A DNA stretch of 64,000 nucleotides from assembly GCA_041650255.1 (NCBI GenBank), contig JBAZLL010000006.1, positions 1 to 64,000 on the forward strand, read 5' to 3'. Both the position numbers and the translations under genes were made by a program. The stretch comes from 1-14-0-10-45-29 sp041650255 (lineage in GTDB: Archaea > Micrarchaeota > Micrarchaeia > Anstonellales > Anstonellaceae). Below are positions 43,334 through 52,663 of this stretch, piece by piece. Under the pieces are notes generated by a model that was not told where the DNA came from, searched no databases, and worked only from the letters and a program-made list of their open reading frames with translations. Positions within the stretch are counted from its first letter, which is position 1; the number at the start of each line of letters is the position of its first letter.

Positions 43334-43954
43334 ATGGCGCAGATATGCATTGTTTGTTCAAAAGAAACGCACGGAATTCCTGTTGAAGACACTCAAGTGA
43401 TAAAGGCAATCCGAGCCATAAAGCAAAGGTTCGCAATCGCTTCAAACAACAAGCTTGTGGTGTGCGCCGAATCAATGGAAGAATACAAAAAGCGCAGAAA
43501 ATCGTTTGAGGGAAAAATGCTTTTTCACTCCGTCGCCGGGCTTTTTTTGGTGGTAGTCTCAATTCTTCTCCCGCTTTTTGGGGGCAGGTTTGAAATTATC
43601 GGATTTTTCATGGTGCTGTTGCTTGCAATATTTCTTGTGGGGCTTGCACTTTTGAGCTATGTTCCTCCTCTTGAAAAGAGCGCATTGGCGGCAGAAGAGG
43701 CAAAAGAACAGGCGCAAAAGCAGGCACAGCAAAACCAGTCGGCGCAATCACAAACCTCCGGCAAAGGATTTTTGGAAACGCTCACAAATAAAATTTCAAA
43801 CCCGCAAAATCAGGGCTTGAGCCAGAGTCAAAATCAGAGCCAAAGCCAAAAAGGATTGTACGGTGTCTCTTCAAAATATCCTTCCCGCGCGGCACAAAAA
43901 TCAAATCCGCCCCAGAAAAATAAGCCGACACAAGGCGGCAAAAAGGTGAAATAA
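43334..43954 (+). CDS. Two-helix membrane protein with Gln-rich tail, T4SS-like operon
   Basis: 206 residues starting 2 nt after the ATPase stop. An N-terminal CIVC half zinc motif and a lone Cys44 precede two membrane helices (~62-84 and ~86-110). The cytoplasmic C-terminal part is Gln/Ser-rich and disordered (AQKQAQQNQSAQSQ, SQNQSQSQ), ending in a Lys-rich tail. No homologue recognised; its place in the operon suggests a structural partner of the motor. Confidence 0.75.
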   Translation: MAQICIVCSKETHGIPVEDTQVIKAIRAIKQRFAIASNNKLVVCAESMEEYKKRRKSFEGKMLFHSVAGLFLVVVSILLPLFGGRFEIIGFFMVLLLAIFLVGLALLSYVPPLEKSALAAEEAKEQAQKQAQQNQSAQSQTSGKGFLETLTNKISNPQNQGLSQSQNQSQSQKGLYGVSSKYPSRAAQKSNPPQKNKPTQGGKKVK

Positions 43955-44722
43955 ATGCCAACTCTTCCAGGTGCAGGGCAGCAGAAAAAAGGCACCGATG
44001 CGGCGCCCACTCCAAGCGTGAAGGGTTTTCGCATTCCCGCAAAAAGAATAGGCTCAGTACAGGGAATAATGGATGCGCTCGGCGGGCTCGGCTTTCTTAG
44101 AATTTCACAAGACGAGGCGGATCCTTCAGTCGTGCTTGCCCTGAATGTGGAATCGCGCGACATCTCAAAAAATCCGTACATCTTCTCAATTTTATATCTG
44201 CGCCAGGATGCAATAGATGTTCTTTACACGCTGGTGCCCTCAAGCTCGCCAAAGGTGAGAAAGCTTGACATGCAAAAATACTGCCTTAACACTCTCACAT
44301 TGCTCGTGCGCGAGTACGAGATTGACATGACTTATTTGTATCAAATGATTGAAGGCGCGCTTGCGGACATGAATGAATTTGTCTCTTCAGATTACCAATC
44401 CATGTTCTCAAAATACGACAGCCTCTCCGGAGAATATTCCCGAATTGAGAAAAAACTCAAGACACTTGAAGAATCAAACCGCGATTTGTCCGGCGATAAT
44501 TATGCGCTCAAAAATGAAAATCAGGAATTGCGGCTAAAGCTTGCAAACCTTGAGAAATATTCCGATTCGGTTTTGGCGGTGAAGATACAGGAATGGATAG
44601 CCGAGCACAACGGAGAAATAAATTTGTCCGACTTTGCGCGCGTGCACAATGTTTCCGAGGCCCGCGTGGAGCAGGTGCTCAATTCGCTTGTGAGCGAAGG
44701 GTACATTGAAACTCGGAAGTGA
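43955..44722 (+). CDS. Coiled-coil protein with C-terminal winged helix, T4SS-like operon
   Basis: 255 residues; start codon directly follows the previous stop. An alpha-beta region (residues ~20-130; GIMDALGGLGFLRIS, VVLALNVESRDISKNPYIFSIL) leads to a long coiled coil (~150-205; SGEYSRIEKKLKTLEES) and a winged helix-turn-helix (~207-255; INLSDFARVHNVSEARVEQVLNSLVSEGYIE). No membrane segment. Cytoplasmic; may be a DNA- or protein-binding adaptor for the motor. Confidence 0.75.
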   Translation: MPTLPGAGQQKKGTDAAPTPSVKGFRIPAKRIGSVQGIMDALGGLGFLRISQDEADPSVVLALNVESRDISKNPYIFSILYLRQDAIDVLYTLVPSSSPKVRKLDMQKYCLNTLTLLVREYEIDMTYLYQMIEGALADMNEFVSSDYQSMFSKYDSLSGEYSRIEKKLKTLEESNRDLSGDNYALKNENQELRLKLANLEKYSDSVLAVKIQEWIAEHNGEINLSDFARVHNVSEARVEQVLNSLVSEGYIETRK

Positions 44723-44731
44723 TGTGTTTAG

Positions 44732-47329
44732 ATGGATTCAAAGCCAGACAGCCTGTCCGAGCTTAAGATTAAGCGCAACACCTATTCGTTCGTGCAGCGA
44801 AAGCGCTACACCCCTACAAAAAATTACGTCGTGAAAAAATCAAAGTCCGACAGCCCGTTGCAAAATTTTTTGGATGATTTAAAGCAAAAGCGCAGGAGTA
44901 AAAAAGAATTTGGAACAAAAAGCCAGCAGACGAAAAAAGCGTCTGCGCCAACAGATGGCAAACATCCGGTGTCCATCGCGCTCAAATTTGCCGCAGGTGC
45001 TTTTGCAGTAATTTTCCTTCTACTTCTTTTCTTCATGTTTATTTTGCAGTCTTCAGGCTCGGACAAAACGCAAGTCGCGCCGTCTTTTGGGTTTAACGGG
45101 ACTTTTGATGCCGCAATATACGACGCCGGACTAATTACTTATGGGCCTCAAGATAACCCTTCCTTGCAGGGCTATGCAATAGTTGATTATACGCAAACAG
45201 GGCTTTCCTATATCAACATAACCGCAACGCTTTATCCGGTCAGACCATCACGCCAGGTTTTTGTGCTCGAATACCCAAGGGACGGAGCAGACACCTATTC
45301 GGACTTTAGAAAAACATTTGATTCACAATTGCAAAAAAAAGGCTGGGCTGTGGATGATATAAAAATTGACGATTTGGCAAGCTTGCCGCCCCACTCAACA
45401 CTCATAATTCCGACTGGCTATTTGCCCAAATCACTTTTGGGAAGCTCAGACAAAAGCAATCCATCAATTATCGATCTTGCAAGCAACGGAACTGTTGTGA
45501 TTTATCTGGGTCAGCCATTTGACGAGCATGTTCTTTCGGAATCCGGAACACCAATAGCTACGGATAAATCGCTTTATTCAAACATGGGATTTGAATTTCT
45601 AAAGACGTCAAAACTTTCATCTTCGGATGGTTTTGGTTTGCAGGCACCGCTTTACACTGTGCAGGCAAAGAGTACAAGAGCAAACATGCTTTGGGGGTCC
45701 ATAAGCCAATTATATGCCGGTAGCGGTTATCTTCTTTTATTGCCCCAATCACTTGATGGTGGATGGGCCGGAGATGGCAATGCCGCCGGAAATGACATCG
45801 CTCGGCTTGTATACGAAGAGCCGTTCAGACCGATTTTGCGCACATCATCTTTTTTACTAAAAGACCCTTCTCCTTTTGGAAGGCAAACATTGTTTTTCGA
45901 GCCCATGCAGGACTCAAGCGCTTTCATGCGCCTAAAATATATTATCAGCGACAAGAATAACGCGATAGAGGAGGGCTTTATTGACTGGCCGGTTTACCGC
46001 TCCGTACACGGGGATTTGTATATTGACGATCCGGTTTTTCTGCCAAAATATCTAGGTGGTGGAAGAAAAACGGTTACTGCGCAATTGCGCGAACCGCAAG
46101 AATCTCAGGCAAAATTATTTTTTGAGCTTTATCAAAACGGAACAAGCGTTGAGCAAACCGCGGTTGAGCAGGGGCTCACGAGCACACAAATCGTGCGCTC
46201 ATCTCCCGTGCAATTTAACCAGGACCCCGGCGCTTACATATTGCGCGTAGTGGATAAGTTCGGATATGTTTATGCCGCAACAAAAATTGAAATCGCCGGG
46301 CTTGAAATACGCACACTTGACGGCAAATACCCGACATATTCTTTTGTGGATGGAGATTTCAACTTCACATTTTATTCGCAGGATAGGCGCATCAAGGTTC
46401 CTTCAGTCACGCTGACTCTTAAAAATTACAAAAACGCGCCGGTGCGCCAATATTCAAACATTGATTTTATCAACTATCATCCGGGCATTGAATTAAAGCG
46501 CGGAAATTATACATTCGTATTTGATTTCGGCGAAGGATATGTCCAGCAAAAAATACTGCAATACAATCTTGCAGTAAATATTTGGGAGCGACCAGAAGTG
46601 CTTTTCCTTGGATTTGTCGCCGTGTTGGTGTTTGGCGCGGGCATAATATTGCGCCGACCGCAAAAAGAGCTTTTCGCGCTTGATATTCCGGACTTCCCTC
46701 CGCATACTGTGCGCAAAATCCCGCTCTCACAGGGAAGAATCGTCTCAATATTTGAGCAAATAAACAAAGATTACCGCTGGACAAATATGCCCCTTTCTAT
46801 TGAAGAGCTAAAAGCCGGCTTTAGAAAAGTGCTTGTGGACGGCAAGCCGATAATAATCGGAGATTACAATCTGGAGCGATTGCTCGAATCCCTCAAAGGC
46901 AGGGGAATTTTATCATCCGAGCTTGGCTATTGGGCGCCTTCCTCATGGGCGCAGGAAAGCGGCTTTGGAATGAAACTTTTGTCAACTTATCGATTTTTGC
47001 GCGACATTTTTGTAAACAATGCAGTGCGCTTCACAAAGCTCGGCTCGTCCGGCGAGTGCGATGTGAAAATATTGCTTGGAAAGACGCAGTATTATCTTCA
47101 CGTCTTTTTGGGTGATGAGCAAATAGCAAGGCGCGCGCTTGAAACAGTTGACAAAGGCTATACATGGATAATATTTGAAAACGATTCTGAAAAACAAAAG
47201 TTTGAGCGAAATATGCGCACTTCCGCATCTGCATACCTTGTGTTAAAAATGCATGTTGAAGGCGGGCGTGTAAGGCTTTTCTCGCTTGACGAGCTTCCCT
47301 CCACAATAAAGAGAATGAGAGTGGATTAA
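44732..47329 (+). CDS. Large bitopic membrane protein of the T4SS-like operon
   Basis: 865 residues. A basic cytoplasmic N-terminus, membrane helix ~81-106, a ~515-residue extracellular beta-rich domain, a second helix (~623-641; VLFLGFVAVLVFGAGIIL) and a ~220-residue cytoplasmic C-terminal domain with wHTH-like SIEELKAGFRKVLVDGKPIIIGDYNLERLLE and an alpha-beta part. Ends convergently against a glycosyltransferase. Not recognised. It is the only operon member with a large outside domain, so it could form the cell-surface part or gate. Confidence 0.75.
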   Translation: MDSKPDSLSELKIKRNTYSFVQRKRYTPTKNYVVKKSKSDSPLQNFLDDLKQKRRSKKEFGTKSQQTKKASAPTDGKHPVSIALKFAAGAFAVIFLLLLFFMFILQSSGSDKTQVAPSFGFNGTFDAAIYDAGLITYGPQDNPSLQGYAIVDYTQTGLSYINITATLYPVRPSRQVFVLEYPRDGADTYSDFRKTFDSQLQKKGWAVDDIKIDDLASLPPHSTLIIPTGYLPKSLLGSSDKSNPSIIDLASNGTVVIYLGQPFDEHVLSESGTPIATDKSLYSNMGFEFLKTSKLSSSDGFGLQAPLYTVQAKSTRANMLWGSISQLYAGSGYLLLLPQSLDGGWAGDGNAAGNDIARLVYEEPFRPILRTSSFLLKDPSPFGRQTLFFEPMQDSSAFMRLKYIISDKNNAIEEGFIDWPVYRSVHGDLYIDDPVFLPKYLGGGRKTVTAQLREPQESQAKLFFELYQNGTSVEQTAVEQGLTSTQIVRSSPVQFNQDPGAYILRVVDKFGYVYAATKIEIAGLEIRTLDGKYPTYSFVDGDFNFTFYSQDRRIKVPSVTLTLKNYKNAPVRQYSNIDFINYHPGIELKRGNYTFVFDFGEGYVQQKILQYNLAVNIWERPEVLFLGFVAVLVFGAGIILRRPQKELFALDIPDFPPHTVRKIPLSQGRIVSIFEQINKDYRWTNMPLSIEELKAGFRKVLVDGKPIIIGDYNLERLLESLKGRGILSSELGYWAPSSWAQESGFGMKLLSTYRFLRDIFVNNAVRFTKLGSSGECDVKILLGKTQYYLHVFLGDEQIARRALETVDKGYTWIIFENDSEKQKFERNMRTSASAYLVLKMHVEGGRVRLFSLDELPSTIKRMRVD

Positions 47330-47356
47330 GAAAAAAGAAGTGCTTTTTTTGTGCAC

Positions 47357-48526
47357 TTATTCTTTTGCGTGTTTTTCTTTTCTTGTTTTTGTCTTTTCCT
47401 TATTTCTTTTTGCAGCCTTATAAATTTCCAAGAGTCCGTCTGTGCATTTTTTAATCGTGTATTTCATTGCCGACTTTCTTGCATTTGCACACATTTTTTT
47501 CTTGTTGCGCGTGCAAAAGTCAAGCGCCAAAAATGCGCTATGCGCATCTTCAATACAAACCTGCCCTGTCTTTTTTTGCTCAATCACTTCCTCAAGCGCC
47601 GTGCCGCGCAGTGCAACCACCGGAGTGCCGCACGAAAGCGACTCAAGCGCGGTCATTCCCTGTGTCTCAAACTTTGATGGGAAAAACGAGCAGTCTGCAG
47701 CGCTGTAAAAGGATGCGACATGCTCTTCCGGCACTCTACCCGCAAATTTTACAATTTCCAAAAGCGAATATTTTTTCACTTTCTTCTCAAGAATTTTTTT
47801 GTACGGTCCGTCTCCGGCAATAACAATTTTCATCCCGCTTTTTTTGAACTCGTCGCTATTTGCAACATCAAGCAAAAAATCCAGATTTTTTTCCTTTGCA
47901 ATCCGCCCGAAAAAAAGTATATTGCGCTTTTTAGACGCAAACCATTCCTGCGCGTACTCATCCGGTTTTATTGGCGAGAATTTAGACGTATCTATTGGAT
48001 TTGCAAGCACATGACTTTCAATATTTTTTTGCAAAAGCACGTTTTGCATATATTTACTCGGCGATATAAGCGCGTCAAAATCACGATAAAGCCAGCGAAA
48101 ATATCTCCAGGAAATATCCTTAAACCACATCTGCACCCCTTCATGACCGGACACATAATGCCCTGCGTCCGGAAGAGAAGTGTGAAATGTCCCGACAAGC
48201 GGGCAATTCGCTTTTTTCGCCGCATCTCTTGCCGCCAATCCCATAACCACCATCGCGTGCGAATGCACGATGTCCGGCTTGAATTCTATTGCATCGCGCA
48301 CGCATTTTCTTATCCCATACGGAATGCGATACTGCGGATACGGAGAAAATTCAATAGAGCCTGCATAGCTTACTCCGTCTTTTTCATCCTGTTTATTTTG
48401 CGGAGAAGGGGCAAACACTTTTACTTCGTGCCCCCTGCTCTTGAGCTCACTGATATAATAATCAATCGAGCGCACCACGCCGTCTACCGATGGGTGGTAT
48501 GTGTCGCTAAAGAAAGCTATCTTCAT
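47357..48526 (-). CDS. Glycosyltransferase family 4 protein (GT-B)
   Basis: 389 residues. N-terminal Rossmann domain with SDTYHPSVDGVVRSI and DIVHSHAMVVMGLA; C-terminal domain with NILFFGRIAKEKNLDFLL, IVIAGDGPYKKIL and the E-x7-E motif KFETQGMTALESLSCGTPVV. This matches alpha-mannosyl/glucosyl transferases of GT4. The 24 C-terminal Lys-rich residues may hold it at the membrane. Adjacent to the surface-protein cluster, which it could help decorate. Confidence 0.93.
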   Translation of the reverse strand: MKIAFFSDTYHPSVDGVVRSIDYYISELKSRGHEVKVFAPSPQNKQDEKDGVSYAGSIEFSPYPQYRIPYGIRKCVRDAIEFKPDIVHSHAMVVMGLAARDAAKKANCPLVGTFHTSLPDAGHYVSGHEGVQMWFKDISWRYFRWLYRDFDALISPSKYMQNVLLQKNIESHVLANPIDTSKFSPIKPDEYAQEWFASKKRNILFFGRIAKEKNLDFLLDVANSDEFKKSGMKIVIAGDGPYKKILEKKVKKYSLLEIVKFAGRVPEEHVASFYSAADCSFFPSKFETQGMTALESLSCGTPVVALRGTALEEVIEQKKTGQVCIEDAHSAFLALDFCTRNKKKMCANARKSAMKYTIKKCTDGLLEIYKAAKRNKEKTKTRKEKHAKE

Positions 48527-48601
48527 CAGATAATCAAGTTCTAAAAACCATTAAAAGGGTTGTCTTGGTTTTTTTAAAAACACAAAAGGGTTTGATGCGC
48601 G

Positions 48602-50284
48602 ATGAATCCAAGATTTGCATGCCTATTTACATTGTTTTTTTTGCTTGCAGGCGCTGCATTTTCCACAACATTGCTTCTTAATTCGCAGGAATATGAAGAC
48701 ATTATAGCATCTGCAGTGTATGCGGCACACAATAATTATTCGTTTGTATTCGCGCTCACTCCCAATCAGTCCGTGTTTATCTCAAAATACTACACCGCCG
48801 ATAAGAACGAGCCGATAATTTATCTTGAGGGAAACAGCACCATTCTTCCAAACATGGCGGCGCTGGTTGCCGACGCGTCCCCCAAAAATCTCACATCAAT
48901 TTTGTCGCAAAGCCCTCGTGATTGGGTTGCGCAGGAGCTTGGAAAAGACGAGGCAATCGTTGTAGGCAGTACCTATGGTCAAGATGCATTATCGGTATCC
49001 TCTTACGCCGCGCTGGTGGGAGCACCCATATATTTCATTTCAAACCCCTCGCAAAGTCAGGACGAAATTGAAAAAATAGTTTCCCGCGGCTATAAAAAAG
49101 TGATTTTCTACGGCTCGATTGCCGAGCAAATGCCTCTTGAAATTTTGGAGCTTGTGCCTAATCGGGAAATCATTGACACCGGAAGCAGATATTCAAACAA
49201 CATGCAAATAACAAAAAGATTTTTGCAAATTTCTCCAACAACGCAGGCGATGTTTGTTTCGGGGTATTCATTTGAAAAGTCAATGGTGGATAGCAGATAC
49301 CCGCTTCTGCTTGTAGGTCGCTCGGACATACCGTCAGGTCTGTCTTCTTTCTTGTCACAAAACAACATCTCAAGCGGCATTGTGTATTCCGGAGATTCCG
49401 ATATCGTTGAGGGAATAAACAAGCTAAAGGTTGAGAATCCACAAATCGCATTCTTTGTAAAATTCGGCGAAGGATATCGCGGTTCATCACAGCCATTACC
49501 CTTGATGATAATTCCTCTTCCCTCTCCGAATCTGGGAATCCAAATCGCCAATCTCACATATAATGTGCCTGCAAAATCGTTTGAATTAATGATTGCAAAC
49601 AAAGGTGATTTTGCCGCCGTGTCGGCAGGCGCCTCTGTTGAGGGCGCAGGCACCGCACAGTCTTCGCAGGTTTTGCTTGACGAGCACAAACAGACAACTC
49701 TTGTAATTCCGCTTGATGCCTCCAGCGCGATATCCGGGGGGAAGATTCCATCCGTAACCATTTCTTTGCGCTACGGCGAGGATGTTGCACTCATGGACAA
49801 CATAGATACTGTTGTTTTTTCAAACGTGCAGACTTCATTTTACAATGACACGTCCTCCGTTCGCCTTATCGGGCTTGATTATTCCGACGATGAAAAAGCA
49901 TTTGTGCTCACATTTGACGGCAATGGCTGGGCGGAAGGCACTCTTGGTTTTAACATCAATGATCGGCCTGTAATTTTAAGAGTTCCCCTCTCACAAATAA
50001 ATGGAGTTACAAAAGTGCGCATAAAACATCTTCTTAGCGCGGACGAGCAAAAATTCGTGAACGGACTCGGTGCAAATTATTTCCTTCGCTCCGGCATGGA
50101 ACAGGATATTTTGCTAAAAGAGGATAGGGGGCAGTCCGCAATCTATCTAAGCGTGCCAAAGTCATCGGGCATGTTCGGCTCGCTAAAGATTGAACCGATA
50201 TATGTTTTCATAATTGTGGTGTTAATCGTGCTTGCACTTTTGGCGGCAAAGTTTTTCATCAAAAACGACGATTCGTTTGTGTGA
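48602..50284 (+). CDS. Surface protein with cell-wall-binding-2-like repeats, paralogue A
   Basis: 560 residues. Signal peptide to ~residue 21 (ending FSTT). The region ~23-310 has the alpha/beta repeat pattern of cell wall binding repeat 2 (SQEYEDIIASAVYAAHNNY, DALSVSSYAALVGAPIYFIS, KKVIFYGSIAEQMPLEILE). A beta-sandwich-like part follows and a C-terminal membrane helix (~530-552) ends KNDDSF. Shares layout and many residues with the gene at 51095 (e.g. SYEFEKS-like MFVSGYSFEKS versus MITSGKTFEKS). Membrane-anchored exposed protein. Confidence 0.8.
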   Translation: MNPRFACLFTLFFLLAGAAFSTTLLLNSQEYEDIIASAVYAAHNNYSFVFALTPNQSVFISKYYTADKNEPIIYLEGNSTILPNMAALVADASPKNLTSILSQSPRDWVAQELGKDEAIVVGSTYGQDALSVSSYAALVGAPIYFISNPSQSQDEIEKIVSRGYKKVIFYGSIAEQMPLEILELVPNREIIDTGSRYSNNMQITKRFLQISPTTQAMFVSGYSFEKSMVDSRYPLLLVGRSDIPSGLSSFLSQNNISSGIVYSGDSDIVEGINKLKVENPQIAFFVKFGEGYRGSSQPLPLMIIPLPSPNLGIQIANLTYNVPAKSFELMIANKGDFAAVSAGASVEGAGTAQSSQVLLDEHKQTTLVIPLDASSAISGGKIPSVTISLRYGEDVALMDNIDTVVFSNVQTSFYNDTSSVRLIGLDYSDDEKAFVLTFDGNGWAEGTLGFNINDRPVILRVPLSQINGVTKVRIKHLLSADEQKFVNGLGANYFLRSGMEQDILLKEDRGQSAIYLSVPKSSGMFGSLKIEPIYVFIIVVLIVLALLAAKFFIKNDDSFV

Positions 50285-50350
50285 ACAAATAGGTAAGTTT
50301 TTATATTATGGATTTATGCTCTAATGAGTTGGTAGCACTTGGTGGATGTT

Positions 50351-51067
50351 ATGAAAAAATTTGTTGCATTTTTGGTATTTGCGATGTTCTCACTTTGTGT
50401 CGGGTTCATTTATTCACTGCCTGTTGGTGGAACGTCCGTGACTGCCGGAACTCCCGTTACATTGGGAACAATTAGCGCAGGCACCGCATCTGCTTGGGGC
50501 GGCAATATCACACAAGTGAATCTAACAATAAATTCCACGACCTTGCATTGGCAGGGCTTTTATGGTTCTACCACCGCTTCATTGCGACTGGCGGCCGGGA
50601 ATGATAGTAACCTAAGCACTCTCAAAGTATGGAATGTGAGCACGCTGGTCGGGCAAATATATGTCTCGCGTTCATCAAATGTTGATTTCACAAAACTAAA
50701 TTCTACAAGCGCCGCCCTCACCGATGTGGACAACGCATTTTCATTTTTAAACGGCGCAAATGATGCCGCGGCAAGCACTGGTTCGGATTCTTCAAATCCA
50801 GCATTTACTGTCGGACAATATCAAATGTATGCAAATCGCTATCCTCTTATCACAACGCTTGACAATTCAAGCGGACATTCATGGAAGCAAGTGATAACTC
50901 GTCACGCATCAACCTCAAGCGCGACAGATTTTGTTTTTGTAGGAATACTCAACAATTCAGGAATTGCCTTCAACGGCGATTCCGCAAATTTCCAGGTGAT
51001 TGTACCTGAAAATTCGGCAGGCGATGATTCTGCCACTACATATTATTTCTATGGGGAAGTACAGTAA
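50351..51067 (+). CDS. Secreted protein with GNIT domain, paralogue B
   Basis: 238 residues from ATG 50351 (GGTG upstream; a TTG at 50339 is less likely). Signal peptide ~1-25, then a beta-rich exported domain beginning ASAWGGNITQVNLTINSTTLHWQGFYG, very similar to VSAYGGNITKVNFSVLG in the gene at 52664. Many N-x-S/T sequons (NIT, NLT, NST, NDS, NLS, NSS) suit N-glycosylation. No anchor helix, so secreted or held by a partner. Confidence 0.75.
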   Translation: MKKFVAFLVFAMFSLCVGFIYSLPVGGTSVTAGTPVTLGTISAGTASAWGGNITQVNLTINSTTLHWQGFYGSTTASLRLAAGNDSNLSTLKVWNVSTLVGQIYVSRSSNVDFTKLNSTSAALTDVDNAFSFLNGANDAAASTGSDSSNPAFTVGQYQMYANRYPLITTLDNSSGHSWKQVITRHASTSSATDFVFVGILNNSGIAFNGDSANFQVIVPENSAGDDSATTYYFYGEVQ

Positions 51068-51094
51068 GCAATGGGTGTTTAGGGAGTGGTGTCA

Positions 51095-52627
51095 ATGTTA
51101 AGCAATCCAAAATTATTCGTATCCGTCCTTGTGATATCCATGCTTATTGCCGGTGTGTCATTTGCCGGAGTTGCAGACTTTAACCAAAAGCAAAAGATTC
51201 TCATTGTAAATTCGCAAAACTATTGGGACGTAATCGGTGGCGCAGTATATGCGGCGCAAAACGGCTATGATTATGTTTTCGTGCTTACCGGTGCACACGC
51301 CGCGTATTGGATAAACATTCTTTCCGGCACAACCAGCGAGGTTGCGTACTACCAGTCCACAAATCCTGTATATGCAAACATGAAACAAAGCATTGACTCT
51401 CTTTCCAATTCTTACATAAAAACTTATGAATCGGCGGACCTAGCTTCGTTGTTTGCGTCCAATTCATCCGGCAATTGGGCAATAGTCGTCGGAAAGCACT
51501 CTGGTGCGGAGGCGGTTTCAATCGCCCCGTATGCCTCAGTTACGAACTCAAGCCTTTATTTTGCAGGAAAAGAAGATGCAACCTCGCTCGTGGCATCGCT
51601 TAAAGCGCAGGGCAAAAACGTGTTTGCGTACGGGTGCATTGTAAATTATATTAACAAATCTGCCGCCCCCACAAGGTCTCTAAACAGCGGTTCAGTATAT
51701 CTTGACAACGTCCAGATTTTGCAGGAATATTCGCGCGTTGCGGACGCGAGCCAAATAATGATAACTTCAGGAAAAACTTTTGAAAAATCACTGGTGTCAA
51801 CAAGTTATCCAATTGCAATCGTAGGCAGAACGGAGCCAAGCGGTGAGCTCATTCATTGGATATCTTCAAGCGGAGTGCGCCGAGGAATGATATTTGACGC
51901 GGACGCAAACATTGAAGGTTCCATCGCTTCAATAAAACAGGAAACAGGTTTGCCGATATTTGTAAAGCTTGGAGAAGGCTTTATGGGCAATGCACAAATG
52001 CAACCTTTGGCGGTAATGACTCTCCCAAGCTCGGATGTTTTGTTAAAACTGGGCACTCTCAAATACAATAGTGCAACCAACTCGTTTGAAATCGAAGTTG
52101 AAAATATAGGCAATTGCAACTCATATGTTCGCGCCGCACTTCAAAGCGATGATGGAAAAATGAGTTCGTCCGAAACAATAACTCTTTCACCGGGAACCAA
52201 AAAAATGGTAATCGTTCCCTCGTATTCATCCCTAAAAACTGCAACCGGGAAAATTTCGGGCGCATCATTTCAGTTCTATTCTTCCTCTGACCCATACATC
52301 TTTGAAAGCATAGATTTGGTGTCGTTTGCGGATGTTCCGGTGTATTGCCCCAATTGCAGTAGCGCCGCTCCTGCTAGTGCAAATTATTTCACTCCTGAAA
52401 ATAACCGCAACGCATTTATGCAAAACACCGGAAGCCTGATATTCTCGTGCACAGTTGCGCTTGTTTTGATGCTTGTAGCCGCATATCTCTTCATGCACAT
52501 GGGCAAAAAGGGAGGACTCGTTTCCCTCTCTCGCGGCTCGCGTGCGTACGAGCATGCACATTCTCACGGGCATGAACATGCGCATTCATCCGCACATAAT
52601 CAATCGCATCGGAGGCGCCAAGAATAG
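51095..52627 (+). CDS. Surface protein with cell-wall-binding-2-like repeats and His-rich tail, paralogue A'
   Basis: 510 residues from ATG 51095. Signal peptide to about VSFAG; repeats like those of the 48602 gene (NSQNYWDVIGGAVYAAQNGYDYVFVLT, EAVSIAPYASVTNSSLYFAG). Near the C-terminus there is a CPNC pair, then a membrane helix (SLIFSCTVALVLMLVAAYLF) and a His-rich cytoplasmic tail (EHAHSHGHEHAHSSAHNQSH). Such a tail could bind Ni, Zn or Cu. Starts 27 nt after the previous gene. Confidence 0.8.
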   Translation: MLSNPKLFVSVLVISMLIAGVSFAGVADFNQKQKILIVNSQNYWDVIGGAVYAAQNGYDYVFVLTGAHAAYWINILSGTTSEVAYYQSTNPVYANMKQSIDSLSNSYIKTYESADLASLFASNSSGNWAIVVGKHSGAEAVSIAPYASVTNSSLYFAGKEDATSLVASLKAQGKNVFAYGCIVNYINKSAAPTRSLNSGSVYLDNVQILQEYSRVADASQIMITSGKTFEKSLVSTSYPIAIVGRTEPSGELIHWISSSGVRRGMIFDADANIEGSIASIKQETGLPIFVKLGEGFMGNAQMQPLAVMTLPSSDVLLKLGTLKYNSATNSFEIEVENIGNCNSYVRAALQSDDGKMSSSETITLSPGTKKMVIVPSYSSLKTATGKISGASFQFYSSSDPYIFESIDLVSFADVPVYCPNCSSAAPASANYFTPENNRNAFMQNTGSLIFSCTVALVLMLVAAYLFMHMGKKGGLVSLSRGSRAYEHAHSHGHEHAHSSAHNQSHRRRQE

Positions 52628-52663
52628 AAGCAAATATAAATTCAACACAAATAGGGGTTTCTA

